Source: Phycisphaerae bacterium
Lineage (GTDB): Bacteria > Planctomycetota > Phycisphaerae > UBA1845 > PWPN01
Assembly: GCA_018003015.1 (NCBI GenBank)
Contig: JAGNEZ010000008.1
Coordinates: 1-64,000 of the forward strand
Length of the DNA stretch: 64,000 nucleotides
Direction of reading: 5' to 3'
Part shown: positions 9,770-18,073 of the stretch, in pieces
Numbering within the stretch: the stretch's first letter is position 1
How the letters are laid out: each line of letters begins with the position of its first letter
The notes under the pieces: model-generated
Told to the model about the DNA's origin: nothing
Databases searched by the model: none
Seen by the model: the letters and a program-made list of their open reading frames with translations, nothing else
Position numbers and translations under genes: made by a program

Positions 9770-12700
9770 TCACTTGCCGGCCAAGCCGCCCCCCAGCCGC
9801 TCGATCATCGCCGCGATCATCGCCCGACGCTCATAGATCGGCCGCGAGTCAAACGTGTAGTCGGTCATACTCGCAGTGATCTCCCTGGGAACCTGCAACA
9901 GCCTCCTGGCCTCGGCAATCCGTTCCGAGCTCGCCCCTGCCGGCTGAGCGTCCAGCCGGTTCTTCAGAATGTGAAGATAGTCCACGTCTTCAACCCCCTC
10001 CCGGAGCATCTCCCACCGAATGCTGCTCACCGGTCCGTCCAAGACCGCCTTGTCACTGCCCCCGGCAGCCGCAAGCGGAGGATACAAAAACCGCCCGTCG
10101 CCGTTGCCCCAATACAACTTCGTACCCTTCGGCGTCGAGTAGCCGCTCACGTAACCCATCGGGTCTTCATAAGGATTCTGCAGCGAATCCGGAAAGGCCG
10201 CACTGCTCGTCCAGTAAGTGCTCGACCAAATCAGAATGCCCTCAACCTGGTGCTGCCAGGTCTGCCACAGCCAGACACGCAAATCCGTGGCCGGATGATC
10301 AATGAACAAACCGCAATAAGGCGCCCGCGGACCGCAGCAGACGTACCACCAGAAATGATCTCCGGCCGCTCGCCGGCGACCGGCCATGTCAGGATGGAGA
10401 TTCGGGGTCAACGGGCACCACAGGTCCACCGCACCGGCCAGAGCGTCGGCCGGCTCCTCGGTCAACATCCGCCGCAGGCCGGGCCCGTACCGGTGAATTC
10501 GCTCCATCCCCCTGCGAACGAACTCGTAGTCCTTCTCGTCCGGCTCGTCAAACCAGTAGATGTACGCCAGGTCCAGCCAACCCTTGTCCCGAAGGTGCTG
10601 TTCGAGCTGCTTGACCATGCTCGAGAACATCGCCTCATATTCCGGCGAGCCGGCCTTGAAGCCCGCGATCTCGCCCTCGTATCGCTCATGGAACGTGCCT
10701 CCGCCCATCCCGGGAATCGAGAGATTGAACGCGGTGATGTGGTTCTTCGCCACGGCCTCCGCCATCGCCGGGTCGAAGCGGGTGAAGTCGACCTTCGCAC
10801 GCGGCGGCTGAGCCTTGGGCTCCCACTGAACGTCAATGCGGTCAAACAGGGTCGGATCGTACGGGCTAATCCGGTGATCGGTGAAACTCTGCATGTACTT
10901 GGCGTAGACCGCCCTCTTGTCCACGTCTGTCTTCAGACCCTGGTAGCGGAACGGATCGCCCATCGACAGGCCGAAGCCACTCTGCGTGAAGGGCTTCTCC
11001 GGCAGCGCGAAGTCCCAAACGTGCAACTGGATCGGCACCGACGCCGACCACCCCTCGGCCTTCAGCTGGACCGCCCCTTCGTAGTCGCCGGGCGACGCGT
11101 CGGCCGGTACGCGAACCAGAATCCACAGCGGCTGGTTCACACCCGCCGGCACGTGCAGCGGCCGGTCCAGCGGCGGCAGGGCGTCCGGCCAGTCGTCGGC
11201 CACACCATGGGCATCCAGAACCACCCGCACCGGATGATAGTACACCCACAGAACCTGGATGCGACCCGCGGCAATCACCGCCGGGCGACCCGTCCGAGCA
11301 TCCTCGGGACCGCTCAGCCCGGAAACCGACGCGGTCAGCCCGCGCAGCTCGCTCCCGGGCCGCACCACCAGCTGGGCCGCTTCAAACTCATTCCGCGCCG
11401 CCCACAACGCCACCGCCTTGCCTTGAGCCTCAGGCACCGGCCGCGTCCGGGCTATCTTGCGGGTCGCATCGCTCCACCAAAGCTGCACAACTTCATCTCC
11501 GCCCGCCAAACGCTCGCCGTAGTCCGCAGCGTAGAGCACCGGAACTGTAACCTGCCACTCACCCCTGAACACCGGCTTTTCACCCACGACATCGAGCCGA
11601 CCGGCCACCCGGCGGCCTCCGGCGATCACCGTCGGAATGCTCACCTCTCGCGTCTCGCCGGCTGGAACATCGACGCTCACACCCTCCGCCGCGGACGAGG
11701 CAGCCGGTTCCTCGAGCCTGGCCAGGGCTCGTTGCCGGGCTACCGCACCGCCCTCACCCTGCTTCGCGGCCCGGATCACACGAGAGACCCGGAAAGACCG
11801 GGCACCCAGGCCTCGGTTGGTGATCGACACCCGGACCTCCTCGCTTCCCGATGGCCGAACTGCCGGCAGCCGGTCAACACGCACAACGGCGCTCGCATCC
11901 AGCGACGTCGTCTCCACAAACTGAGTACCCCCACGCACGCCCACTGCCGGCCCATCAATCACCGCCTGGTAGTGATAGCGGTCAATCTGAACCACACCAC
12001 CCCCATCCCCTCGCAGCCGGACCAGGATCTCGGTCGCCAGAAACACTTCCGATGGAAGGGTCGCTTGCACGGTCCCCTCCTTCTCGCAGGCGGCCAGCAG
12101 CCTCCATTCTTTGCCGTCCTTGCTGGCTTCGATGACACATCGCCCCCCATCGGCCACATAACAGGCGTTCACCTCGATTTGACCGGAGGTCTGATGTCGA
12201 CCAGCCAACCGGTGGCCATACACAACCTCCTGCCCTTGGCCAAGCACCCAGCGATTACTGTTGAAGCCCGCAGTGAAACCGCGGATCGGGCGGCTGAAAT
12301 TGCTGCTCTCCCCGCCCAGCGAAGACGTGAACGTGTACGTGTGGCCGGCAACCTCCTCCCCTTCCCCCAATTCCAGATCACCACAGTGAACATGTACCGC
12401 CTGTACCGGGGTGAGTATCGGATCGCCGATGTCGACCACGCCCTTCACCTGCCACTGCCCCAGCCGGAACCGCCGCTCGTTCGCACGTGGCGAAGCCATG
12501 AACACAAATCCGACCTCGCGGAGCTCGCCCGACTGCTCACAGGAGAAGTCCCGATTGACCCCCTCCGGCCCGGCCACCACGCACCCGCCGGGCTTCTCAC
12601 CCCGCCAGATGTAGAAGAAGTCAAATCGGTAAAGCTGCCCCGGCTCGAGAGGCGCGTCCGTCACCCAGGCATTCCAGTCCGTGCCCTGTCCGCTGACCCG

Positions 12701-12877
12701 GAAGCCCGGCTTGCCCAGCTGACCCTCCAATGGGATCCGCTCCCCGGCACCGCCCGACAGCTTCCATTCACAGCCGGAAGACAACGACACGGCTGCCCAC
12801 GCCGGCGATTCGAATGCCGCCCAGGCGCCGAGCACCCCCAACGCAACCCATCCTGTCGGCTTCCGGAATCTGCGCAT
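9770..12877 (-). CDS. Large secreted DUF4091 / GH123-like glycosidase
   Basis: 1035-aa exported protein. The signal peptide (about 1-28) starts MRRFRKPTG. The N-terminal 500 residues are beta-rich, probably carbohydrate-binding or galactose-binding-like modules. The second half is a DUF4091/GH123-type TIM barrel: QSGFGLSMGDPFRYQG opens it, and YIYWFDEPDEKDY carries the acidic D-E-P motif at the expected catalytic strand. The C-terminus has the helical DUF4091 tail (EGVEDVDYLHILKNRL). I place the start at 12877, where AGGAG lies seven bases upstream, rather than at 13003, which would run into the cupin gene. GH123 enzymes remove N-acetylgalactosamine, but many DUF4091 proteins are untested, so specificity is open. 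Likely co-transcribed with the cupin gene upstream and the GH172-like gene downstream. Confidence 0.8.
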   Translation of the reverse strand: MRRFRKPTGWVALGVLGAWAAFESPAWAAVSLSSGCEWKLSGGAGERIPLEGQLGKPGFRVSGQGTDWNAWVTDAPLEPGQLYRFDFFYIWRGEKPGGCVVAGPEGVNRDFSCEQSGELREVGFVFMASPRANERRFRLGQWQVKGVVDIGDPILTPVQAVHVHCGDLELGEGEEVAGHTYTFTSSLGGESSNFSRPIRGFTAGFNSNRWVLGQGQEVVYGHRLAGRHQTSGQIEVNACYVADGGRCVIEASKDGKEWRLLAACEKEGTVQATLPSEVFLATEILVRLRGDGGGVVQIDRYHYQAVIDGPAVGVRGGTQFVETTSLDASAVVRVDRLPAVRPSGSEEVRVSITNRGLGARSFRVSRVIRAAKQGEGGAVARQRALARLEEPAASSAAEGVSVDVPAGETREVSIPTVIAGGRRVAGRLDVVGEKPVFRGEWQVTVPVLYAADYGERLAGGDEVVQLWWSDATRKIARTRPVPEAQGKAVALWAARNEFEAAQLVVRPGSELRGLTASVSGLSGPEDARTGRPAVIAAGRIQVLWVYYHPVRVVLDAHGVADDWPDALPPLDRPLHVPAGVNQPLWILVRVPADASPGDYEGAVQLKAEGWSASVPIQLHVWDFALPEKPFTQSGFGLSMGDPFRYQGLKTDVDKRAVYAKYMQSFTDHRISPYDPTLFDRIDVQWEPKAQPPRAKVDFTRFDPAMAEAVAKNHITAFNLSIPGMGGGTFHERYEGEIAGFKAGSPEYEAMFSSMVKQLEQHLRDKGWLDLAYIYWFDEPDEKDYEFVRRGMERIHRYGPGLRRMLTEEPADALAGAVDLWCPLTPNLHPDMAGRRRAAGDHFWWYVCCGPRAPYCGLFIDHPATDLRVWLWQTWQHQVEGILIWSSTYWTSSAAFPDSLQNPYEDPMGYVSGYSTPKGTKLYWGNGDGRFLYPPLAAAGGSDKAVLDGPVSSIRWEMLREGVEDVDYLHILKNRLDAQPAGASSERIAEARRLLQVPREITASMTDYTFDSRPIYERRAMIAAMIERLGGGLAGK

Positions 12878-12963
12878 CGCCACGCTCCTCTCGTCAAGCC
12901 GAATGACAAACCACCGCCGGCAAGGCTTCGTCCGCCAAGTCCGGGGACAATCGCCAAAAGGAC

Positions 12964-13320
12964 TCACCCGCAACCGCAGGACTTTGGCGCCGGGATCAGG
13001 CAAATGAACTCGCAGTGCTCCGCCCCGGTGTTGCAGAACTGGTGCTTCTCATTCGGTGGAACGAAAACAACATCACCCGCCTTGAACGGCCGATCGCCTT
13101 CGGCGCTTTTGGCAACGCCGCTCCCCTTGAGCACGAGGACTTCATGCTCGTAATCATGCTGGTGATGAGGCGTACAGCCGCCAGGTTCGACTTCGAAATG
13201 CCGCATGTGAAAGGTCGTCGCGCCGTCGTCCGGACCGATGAGCATGCGCATCCGGGCCCCCTTGGCCCCGTCCATTACTACCGGTTCCTGTCGATGAGCC
13301 TTGATCGCTCGCACTTTCAT
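12964..13320 (-). CDS. Small cupin-domain protein
   Basis: 118-aa single-domain cupin. The two conserved motifs are visible: GGCTPHHQHDYEHEVLVLKG (metal-binding His/Glu set) and the second with GDVVFVPPNEKHQF. The very C-terminus ends in a Cys-rich tail (SCGCG), which may bind a metal. GAGGTG five bases before the ATG sets the start. It begins 21 bases after the Crp/Fnr regulator stop codon on the same strand, so both probably share a transcript. Stand-alone cupins of this kind serve as metal-dependent enzymes or small-molecule sensors; no particular reaction can be assigned. Confidence 0.8.
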   Translation of the reverse strand: MKVRAIKAHRQEPVVMDGAKGARMRMLIGPDDGATTFHMRHFEVEPGGCTPHHQHDYEHEVLVLKGSGVAKSAEGDRPFKAGDVVFVPPNEKHQFCNTGAEHCEFICLIPAPKSCGCG

Positions 13321-13341
13321 CGTCGCACCTCAATCTGCCGG

Positions 13342-14052
13342 TCAGTCAAACTCGCCGGCGGGCAGGCCGGCGGCCACGTCCTCGAGCCGGGCACGGTCCA
13401 TTATCCGAATCCGCTGCTGGTCCAGCAACTCGATCAGCCCGGCATCCGCCAGTCGCCGGATGGTCCGCGACAACGTCTCGCCGGTCAGATTCAGATGGCT
13501 CGCCAGATCCTTCTTCAACATGGGCAGGAGAAAAGCCTCCTCGCCGGCCGCTGCCCCCGCATGCAACAGGTGCCTCGCCACCCGCCCGGTGGAATCACGC
13601 AGCACAAGGTCCTCAAGCAAGCCCACGAAGTGCTTTACCCACCAGGCAAAAGTCTCCATGATCTGAAGACAAAGGGCGTGGTCAGCCCGCAGCAGCTGCG
13701 TCAGCCGGTCCTGGAGAATCAGCACGCAAAGCGTGTCTTCCATGGCCTCGGCCGTCGCCGGGCAGGGGAAACGCCCGATCGCCGCTACCTCGGCAAAGGT
13801 CATCCCCGGATACGCCAGGTGAAGGACGTGTTCCTTCCCGCTGGGCGCGTACTTCACAACACGAACCAGCCCCTCGGCCATCACGTAAATGCCCGGACAT
13901 GGGGCACCTTCGCGGAAGATGGTCTGTCCCTTGGAAAAGCGACGGGAGATCGAAATCTCCGCCAGCTTGGCCGTCGAGGCTTCATTCAATCCCCGAAAAA
14001 GCCCACATTGCTGCAAGTAACGCTGAATGGGGGAGTTTCCGCTGTCGACCAT
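13342..14052 (-). CDS. Crp/Fnr-family transcription regulator
   Basis: 236-aa regulator with an N-terminal cyclic-nucleotide-binding-like beta barrel (about 20-130, with FREGAPCPGIYVMAEG) and a C-terminal winged helix (about 160-230). The recognition helix GETLSRTIRRL shows the E--SR pattern of FNR, which reads TTGAT half-sites. Exactly such a site lies 28 bases upstream. Four N-terminal Cys of the classic FNR iron-sulfur cluster are not arranged in the FNR way, so the protein more likely resembles HcpR/DNR regulators that sense NO or redox state; this is an inference. The ATG at 14052 has no strong ribosome binding site; longer in-frame starts would overlap the ferredoxin gene. It is divergent from the ferredoxin-hcp pair and precedes the cupin gene. 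Confidence 0.85.
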   Translation of the reverse strand: MVDSGNSPIQRYLQQCGLFRGLNEASTAKLAEISISRRFSKGQTIFREGAPCPGIYVMAEGLVRVVKYAPSGKEHVLHLAYPGMTFAEVAAIGRFPCPATAEAMEDTLCVLILQDRLTQLLRADHALCLQIMETFAWWVKHFVGLLEDLVLRDSTGRVARHLLHAGAAAGEEAFLLPMLKKDLASHLNLTGETLSRTIRRLADAGLIELLDQQRIRIMDRARLEDVAAGLPAGEFD

Positions 14053-14079
14053 AGCAAAACCGGAAAAAAAACGCCTCGC

Positions 14080-14093
14080 TTGATCCAGATCAA
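14080..14093. promoter_or_regulatory. FNR/DNR-type operator TTGAT-N4-ATCAA
   Basis: A perfect palindrome, TTGATCCAGATCAA, matching the FNR consensus in every defined base. It sits in the divergent promoter between the Crp/Fnr gene and the ferredoxin gene. Its centre (14086.5) is about 40 bases upstream of the expected start of ferredoxin transcription, the geometry of a class II activator site. It lies only 28 bases before the regulator's own ATG, where it would rather block transcription. Confidence 0.8.
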
Positions 14094-14113
14094 GGTCTGC
14101 CGGAACCGAGTGG

Positions 14114-14119
14114 TATATC
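14114..14119 (+). promoter_or_regulatory. Putative -10 element of the ferredoxin-hcp promoter
   Basis: TATATC is the best -10 match downstream of the FNR box. It would place transcription start near 14126, about 40 bases after the centre of the box and 44 bases before the ferredoxin ATG. No good -35 hexamer is present, as is normal for activator-dependent promoters. Confidence 0.45.
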
Positions 14120-14169
14120 CTTGGGCACCAGGATCGACGATTTCGCCGTCGGTTCCAGCGAGGTGAGAC

Positions 14170-15018
14170 ATGGTACGCGATATCGTGGTGATTGACGAGG
14201 CAAAGTGCGATGGCTGCGGTCAGTGCGTGACCGCCTGCGCAGAAGGAGCCATCCAGGTCATCAATGGCAAGGCCAGGCTCGTGTCCGAACTCTATTGTGA
14301 CGGACTCGGCGCCTGCCTGGGACACTGTCCCCAGGGGGCCATCACCGTCCAGAAACGGGAAGCGGTCGCATTCGACGAGGCGGCCGTCGCCCAGCATCTG
14401 GCTCGCTCCGGCCGGAAGCCCCAGCCTCATTCAAGCCCGACCACTGTTTCCGCCCCGGCGGCGACCGCCCGCACCGGCTGCCCGGGAAGCCGCTTCCAGG
14501 ATCTGACCGCGTCCTCCGGCCACCACCCCGGAGGCGGCTGCCCGTCTGCCGCGTTCGCTCAGTTCGAGGCAAGGCACGCCACGCCACCCCGCCCAGGCCC
14601 CCACGCCTCCGCCGAGACGCCGTCGGAACTCACCCACTGGCCTGTCCAGCTCCGCCTCCTGCCCCCCGGCGCCCCAGCCCTGCAAAAGGCACACCTGCTG
14701 CTGGCGGCCGACTGTGTACCCGTCGCCTACCCCGAATTCCACCGCAACATGCTCCGCGGCCGAGCCGTGGTCATCGCCTGCCCCAAGCTCGATGATCCGG
14801 ACGGCTACGTCGAGAAGCTGACCGAGATGCTCCAGATCGGAGACATCGCCTCGATCACCGTCGCTCACATGGAGGTGCCCTGCTGCACCGGAATCCTGCG
14901 CATGGCGATCGAAGCCCGCAGCCAAAGCGGCAAGGGAATACCCCTGCACGATGTGGTCATCAGCCGCCAAGGAGAAATCCTGGCCCGCCGCGAAGTACCG
15001 TTCACCATAACGAATTGA
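14170..15018 (+). CDS. Two-cluster 4Fe-4S ferredoxin-like protein next to hcp
   Basis: 282-aa cytoplasmic iron-sulfur protein. The N-terminal 65 residues hold two 4Fe-4S cluster motifs, CDGCGQCVTAC and CDGLGACLGHCP. A Pro/Ala-rich linker with CPGSR and GGGCPSA (about 90-150) leads to a C-terminal domain with AADCVPVAYPEFH, VIACPKLDD and VPCCTGILRMA. This ferredoxin family is commonly found beside hcp in anaerobes and is a likely electron donor to Hcp. The ATG at 14170 has AGGTG five bases upstream. It is the first gene after the FNR-type box and is followed after 294 bases by hcp on the same strand. The extra Cys in the C-terminal part might bind a further cluster, but this cannot be shown here. 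Confidence 0.85.
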   Translation: MVRDIVVIDEAKCDGCGQCVTACAEGAIQVINGKARLVSELYCDGLGACLGHCPQGAITVQKREAVAFDEAAVAQHLARSGRKPQPHSSPTTVSAPAATARTGCPGSRFQDLTASSGHHPGGGCPSAAFAQFEARHATPPRPGPHASAETPSELTHWPVQLRLLPPGAPALQKAHLLLAADCVPVAYPEFHRNMLRGRAVVIACPKLDDPDGYVEKLTEMLQIGDIASITVAHMEVPCCTGILRMAIEARSQSGKGIPLHDVVISRQGEILARREVPFTITN

Positions 15019-15312
15019 GCACTCGCCAAACCTGTATGGGCCATGATATGATGTACTCGCAGCCGACCCAGATCCATGTGAACCAGCATCAGATCAGCAC
15101 CAGCGTGCAAACACGGCCATCGGTACTGCTAACACCCGGCCGACCGCCGGGCGACGCGAGAAGCCACGAACTACTCGGGCAGATGCCTGCTGCTCAGCGG
15201 CAGGATCGACTACCTGCTCCATCTGTGGTTCTGACCAACCGGGATCCGCGACGGCGGCCTGGTCGTTTTCCATCACCCAGCCCTGCAACAGGGCGGAAAG
15301 GAGTTCGCTGAC

Positions 15313-16623
15313 GTGTTCTGCAATCAATGTGAACAGACAGCTCGCGGAACGGGATGCACCATCACCGGCGTGTGCGGCAAAAACCCGGACATCCAGTCGC
15401 TGCAGGAAACCCTGCTGTACGGATTGAAGGGAATGGCCGCCTACGCCCACCACGCCCGCAGGCTGGGAATGATCGACGAAGAGGTCGATGCCTTTGTCGA
15501 AGAGGCCCTCTTCGCAACCGTCACCAACGTGAACTTCGATCTCGACAGCCACATCGAACTCGTCCTGGAGTGCGGCAAGCAGAACCTCCGGGTCATGCAG
15601 ATGCTCGACGAAGGCCACGTCAAACGATTCGGTTCGCCGTCACCCGCCAAGGTCTACGAGGGCACCAAGGCCGGCCCTGGCATCCTGGTGACCGGCCACG
15701 ACATGGTCGATCTGGTCGACCTCCTCGAACAAACCAAGGGCACCGGCGTGAATGTCTACACCCACGGAGAGATGCTCCCCGCTCACATGTACCCGGGACT
15801 CCGCCAATACCCGCATCTCGCCGGCCATTTCGGCGGAGCATGGCAGAAGCAGCGCAAGGAGTTCGCCCAGTTCACCGGCGCCATTCTCGCGACCACCAAT
15901 TGCGTGCTCATCCCCGAGGCGGGCTACAAGGACCGTCTCTTCACCACCCGCGTGACCGCCGTCCCAGGCGCCACCCGCCTCAAGACGAACGATCTCTCAG
16001 CGGTCATCGCCTGCGCCAAGAAATCCCAGCCGCTGCCCCACGCCCCAGTCAAGGAATCCACCATCGGATTCCATCACTCCGTACTGCTGGGGCTGGCCGA
16101 CAAGATCGTGGCCGCCATCAAGGCCAAGAAGATCAACCACTTCTTCGTCATCGGTGGCTGCGACGGCGCCGAGCCCGGCCGCAACTACTTCTCCGAGTAC
16201 GCCCGCATGACTCCGCCCGATTCACTGGTCCTCACCCTGGGATGCGGCAAGTACCGCATTCGCGACAACGACTTCGGCACCCTCCACCTAGAGGGTGTCG
16301 GCCCCATCCCGCGACTTCTCGACATGGGCCAGTGCAACAACGCCTATGGGGCAATCCAGGTGGCCGTCGGACTCTCCAAGGCATTCCACTGCTCGGTGAA
16401 CGACCTGCCCCTGACCCTGGTGATCTCCTGGTTCGAGCAGAAGGCGGTCGCGGTGCTCCTCACCCTTCTCTATCTCGGCGTCAAGGGCATCCGCATCGGG
16501 CCGGCCGCACCGGCTTTCATCTCGCCAAACGTGTTCAAGGTGCTCCAGGAGAAGTTCGACCTGCGTTTGACCGGCACGGACCCCGCCGCTGATCTGAAAC
16601 AGGCAATCAGCCCTGCAGCCTGA
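15313..16623 (+). CDS. hcp: Hybrid cluster protein (hydroxylamine reductase), short form
   Basis: 436-aa Hcp, an oxygen-sensitive iron-sulfur-oxo enzyme that reduces hydroxylamine in vitro and is thought to act on NO in cells. The N-terminal cluster motif is C3-x2-C6-x8-C15-x5-C21, as in class I proteins that bind a 4Fe-4S cluster. The hybrid-cluster ligands all appear present: His129 (TGHD), Glu153 (HGEMLP), Cys197 (TTNC), Cys283 (GGCDG), Cys311 (LGCGK), Cys341 (GQCNN), Glu375 and Lys377 (WFEQKAV). At 436 aa it lacks the roughly 110-residue helical insert that follows the first motif in the 550-aa Desulfovibrio protein, which is the class III layout. The GTG start has AAGGAG nine bases upstream. 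Likely co-regulated with the preceding ferredoxin by the FNR-type box. Confidence 0.93.
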   Translation: MFCNQCEQTARGTGCTITGVCGKNPDIQSLQETLLYGLKGMAAYAHHARRLGMIDEEVDAFVEEALFATVTNVNFDLDSHIELVLECGKQNLRVMQMLDEGHVKRFGSPSPAKVYEGTKAGPGILVTGHDMVDLVDLLEQTKGTGVNVYTHGEMLPAHMYPGLRQYPHLAGHFGGAWQKQRKEFAQFTGAILATTNCVLIPEAGYKDRLFTTRVTAVPGATRLKTNDLSAVIACAKKSQPLPHAPVKESTIGFHHSVLLGLADKIVAAIKAKKINHFFVIGGCDGAEPGRNYFSEYARMTPPDSLVLTLGCGKYRIRDNDFGTLHLEGVGPIPRLLDMGQCNNAYGAIQVAVGLSKAFHCSVNDLPLTLVISWFEQKAVAVLLTLLYLGVKGIRIGPAAPAFISPNVFKVLQEKFDLRLTGTDPAADLKQAISPAA

Positions 16624-16669
16624 TCCGCCGGTTTGCCGAATCCCGGCGGCACCGATCACCATAACGAAC

Positions 16670-16701
16670 GCGGCGGACAAGCCACATCGCTTGCCCGCCG
16701 C
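16670..16701. terminator. Stem-loop between convergent hcp and DUF1571 genes
   Basis: GCGGCGG-A-CAAGC pairs with GCTTG-C-CCGCCGC around a six-base loop: twelve pairs with one mismatch. It starts 46 bases after the hcp stop and ends 35 bases before the stop of the opposing gene. The plus-strand tail is only pyrimidine-rich (TCTCTCATT), so it may act in both directions with moderate efficiency. Confidence 0.6.
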
Positions 16702-16735
16702 TCTCTCATTCCAGCCGGCCGATGCCCGGCCCGGC

Positions 16736-17632
16736 TTACTGAAGACCCATGCCTTCCTTCGTGAAGGTTGAGTCCGGAAGATTCACGTTGAACTTGGCGT
16801 CCACCATCTGGTAGTGACCCAGCAACACGCTCTTCGCGTCATCGGCGTACGACTGGCACAGTGTCGGGAGCAGGTGTTCCTTGTCAATATGCACGACAAG
16901 AACGCGATCGGGCCAGGTGCTCCCATCACCGGTGAAAGGCAGATGCCGCTCGAACAAAAGGGTCTCGCGACCGTCCACCTCACTCGTGCCTTTGTACGCG
17001 AAGTCACCGACCCCCTGCTCCCTCGCGAGCTTCGCGTATTTCAGCGTCAGGGCCAGCGTGTTGCGGAAGCCGAACTGGTCGATCGTCCGCCGGGAACTCC
17101 GCTTGGCGTCATCGCCATGGATCGGTCGCATGACGTAAGGCACGACCAGGCGGGCAATGGCACCGGGCTCGACCACGGCAAGCTCATTGCCGTCCTTCAC
17201 CCACTGCTTCGCCACATAGAGGACGCGCGCGCACTTGTCCTGGTTCTTGATCCACTTGAAGCGAACACTGAGCGGTCGCTCGCGGAACATCACCTCGACC
17301 ACCTGCATCGCACCAAGCGTATCGCCCAGACGCTCCTGCTTGCTGAACGTGCAGGTGTAGTCGCGGACGCCCCGATCGTAAACGTCCAGGAGGCTCTCAA
17401 AGAAGGCGACAGGATCTCGAGCCGCCCGGGCCTCGACGCTGCTCGCCGACACCTGAACCGCCGTGGCCGGACTGGCGAAGGCCTGCTCCGCGCGGGGCGC
17501 CACCGGCGGCGAAGCGACCATCTCCGCGTTCCGGTTTACCATCGCCCGCTGGCATTGAATCGCGAAACTCGCGGCAAGCGCCAAGCACAAGAGCACGCGA
17601 ATCCGACGCTTGCTGACGTGGTGCTGAATCAA
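16736..17632 (-). CDS. Secreted DUF1571 protein
   Basis: 298-aa exported protein of the DUF1571 family, which is common in Planctomycetes and has no known function. A signal peptide (KRRIRVLLCLALAASFAI) is followed by a linker and then the domain (about 80-295) with YTCTFSKQERLGDTLG, FRERPLSVRFKWI, RTIDQFGFRNTL and a late VDGRETLLFER. The fold may be LolA/LppX-like, so a lipid or lipoprotein role is possible but unproven. I prefer a TTG start at 17632 because GGGAG lies about six bases upstream and the signal peptide then follows closely; a GTG at 17692 extends the protein by 20 residues without a ribosome binding site. Confidence 0.75.
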   Translation of the reverse strand: MIQHHVSKRRIRVLLCLALAASFAIQCQRAMVNRNAEMVASPPVAPRAEQAFASPATAVQVSASSVEARAARDPVAFFESLLDVYDRGVRDYTCTFSKQERLGDTLGAMQVVEVMFRERPLSVRFKWIKNQDKCARVLYVAKQWVKDGNELAVVEPGAIARLVVPYVMRPIHGDDAKRSSRRTIDQFGFRNTLALTLKYAKLAREQGVGDFAYKGTSEVDGRETLLFERHLPFTGDGSTWPDRVLVVHIDKEHLLPTLCQSYADDAKSVLLGHYQMVDAKFNVNLPDSTFTKEGMGLQ

Positions 17633-18073
17633 AGACCGCTCCCGATTGCTTGGACTCCCTCTCGTCTCACGGCCGGCGTCAAGTCCATTCACCGACCGCA
17701 GACCCCCTCGCGCCGTCTCCTCAACCGGCCGCAGAGCGCCGTCCTGCGCACAGCCAACTATCTATCGACTGTTAGATGGTCGCTCCTCAAACGCATTCAT
17801 CTCCCGGGAACCCTTCCGCAGGCACCCTCGTCGTCCCGGCCGCAGGGCCCCAGTCCGTCAGCCCCTTCCCCAGCCACTCACATCCTAGCCGCCGGCTCCC
17901 CCGAACTCAACAGTGATCCAGCGGCAAGCTCATCTCGCTCTCCTCTCCCCTTATACACGCCACGCCGGTACCGACTGCACGCGCCGCTTATAGGACCATG
18001 CCGGTCCTATAAGCCGTGGAGGGCACCGCGCGGTCGTTACCCTCAGGGAGCTTCGGCAAGGGTGGAAGTTACC
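17633..18073. other. Gene-free stretch between DUF1571 and kinase genes
   Basis: Both flanking genes are on the minus strand, so the interval holds the end of the kinase transcript and the promoter of the DUF1571 gene. The only clear structure is the 12-bp inverted repeat at 17986-18014. The rest is rich in C and A, and I see no convincing open frame. Confidence 0.4.
17986..18014. repeat. Perfect 12-bp inverted repeat
   Basis: GCTTATAGGACC and GGTCCTATAAGC are perfect reverse complements separated by five bases (ATGCC). The element begins about 60 bases downstream of the kinase stop codon. There is no T-run on either side, so it is not a standard intrinsic terminator. It could be a dyad operator, a processed RNA hairpin or a copy of a dispersed palindromic repeat. 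Confidence 0.7.

Noticed and set aside
8387-13153. Uninterrupted plus-strand frame of 1588 codons opposite the GH172-like, DUF4091 and cupin genes
   Set aside because: Arg/Pro/His-rich shadow of real minus-strand genes in high-GC DNA; no domain and no ribosome binding site.
15135-15151. Hairpin CCCGGC-CGACC-GCCGGG between ferredoxin and hcp
   Set aside because: Six pairs only, no T-run, and such G+C-rich inverted repeats are common by chance here. Not enough to call a terminator between two genes likely to be co-transcribed.
15015-15311. 98-codon frame between the ferredoxin and hcp genes
   Set aside because: Starts at a TTG overlapping the ferredoxin end, has no ribosome binding site and a composition unlike real proteins. 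The interval is more likely untranslated leader.
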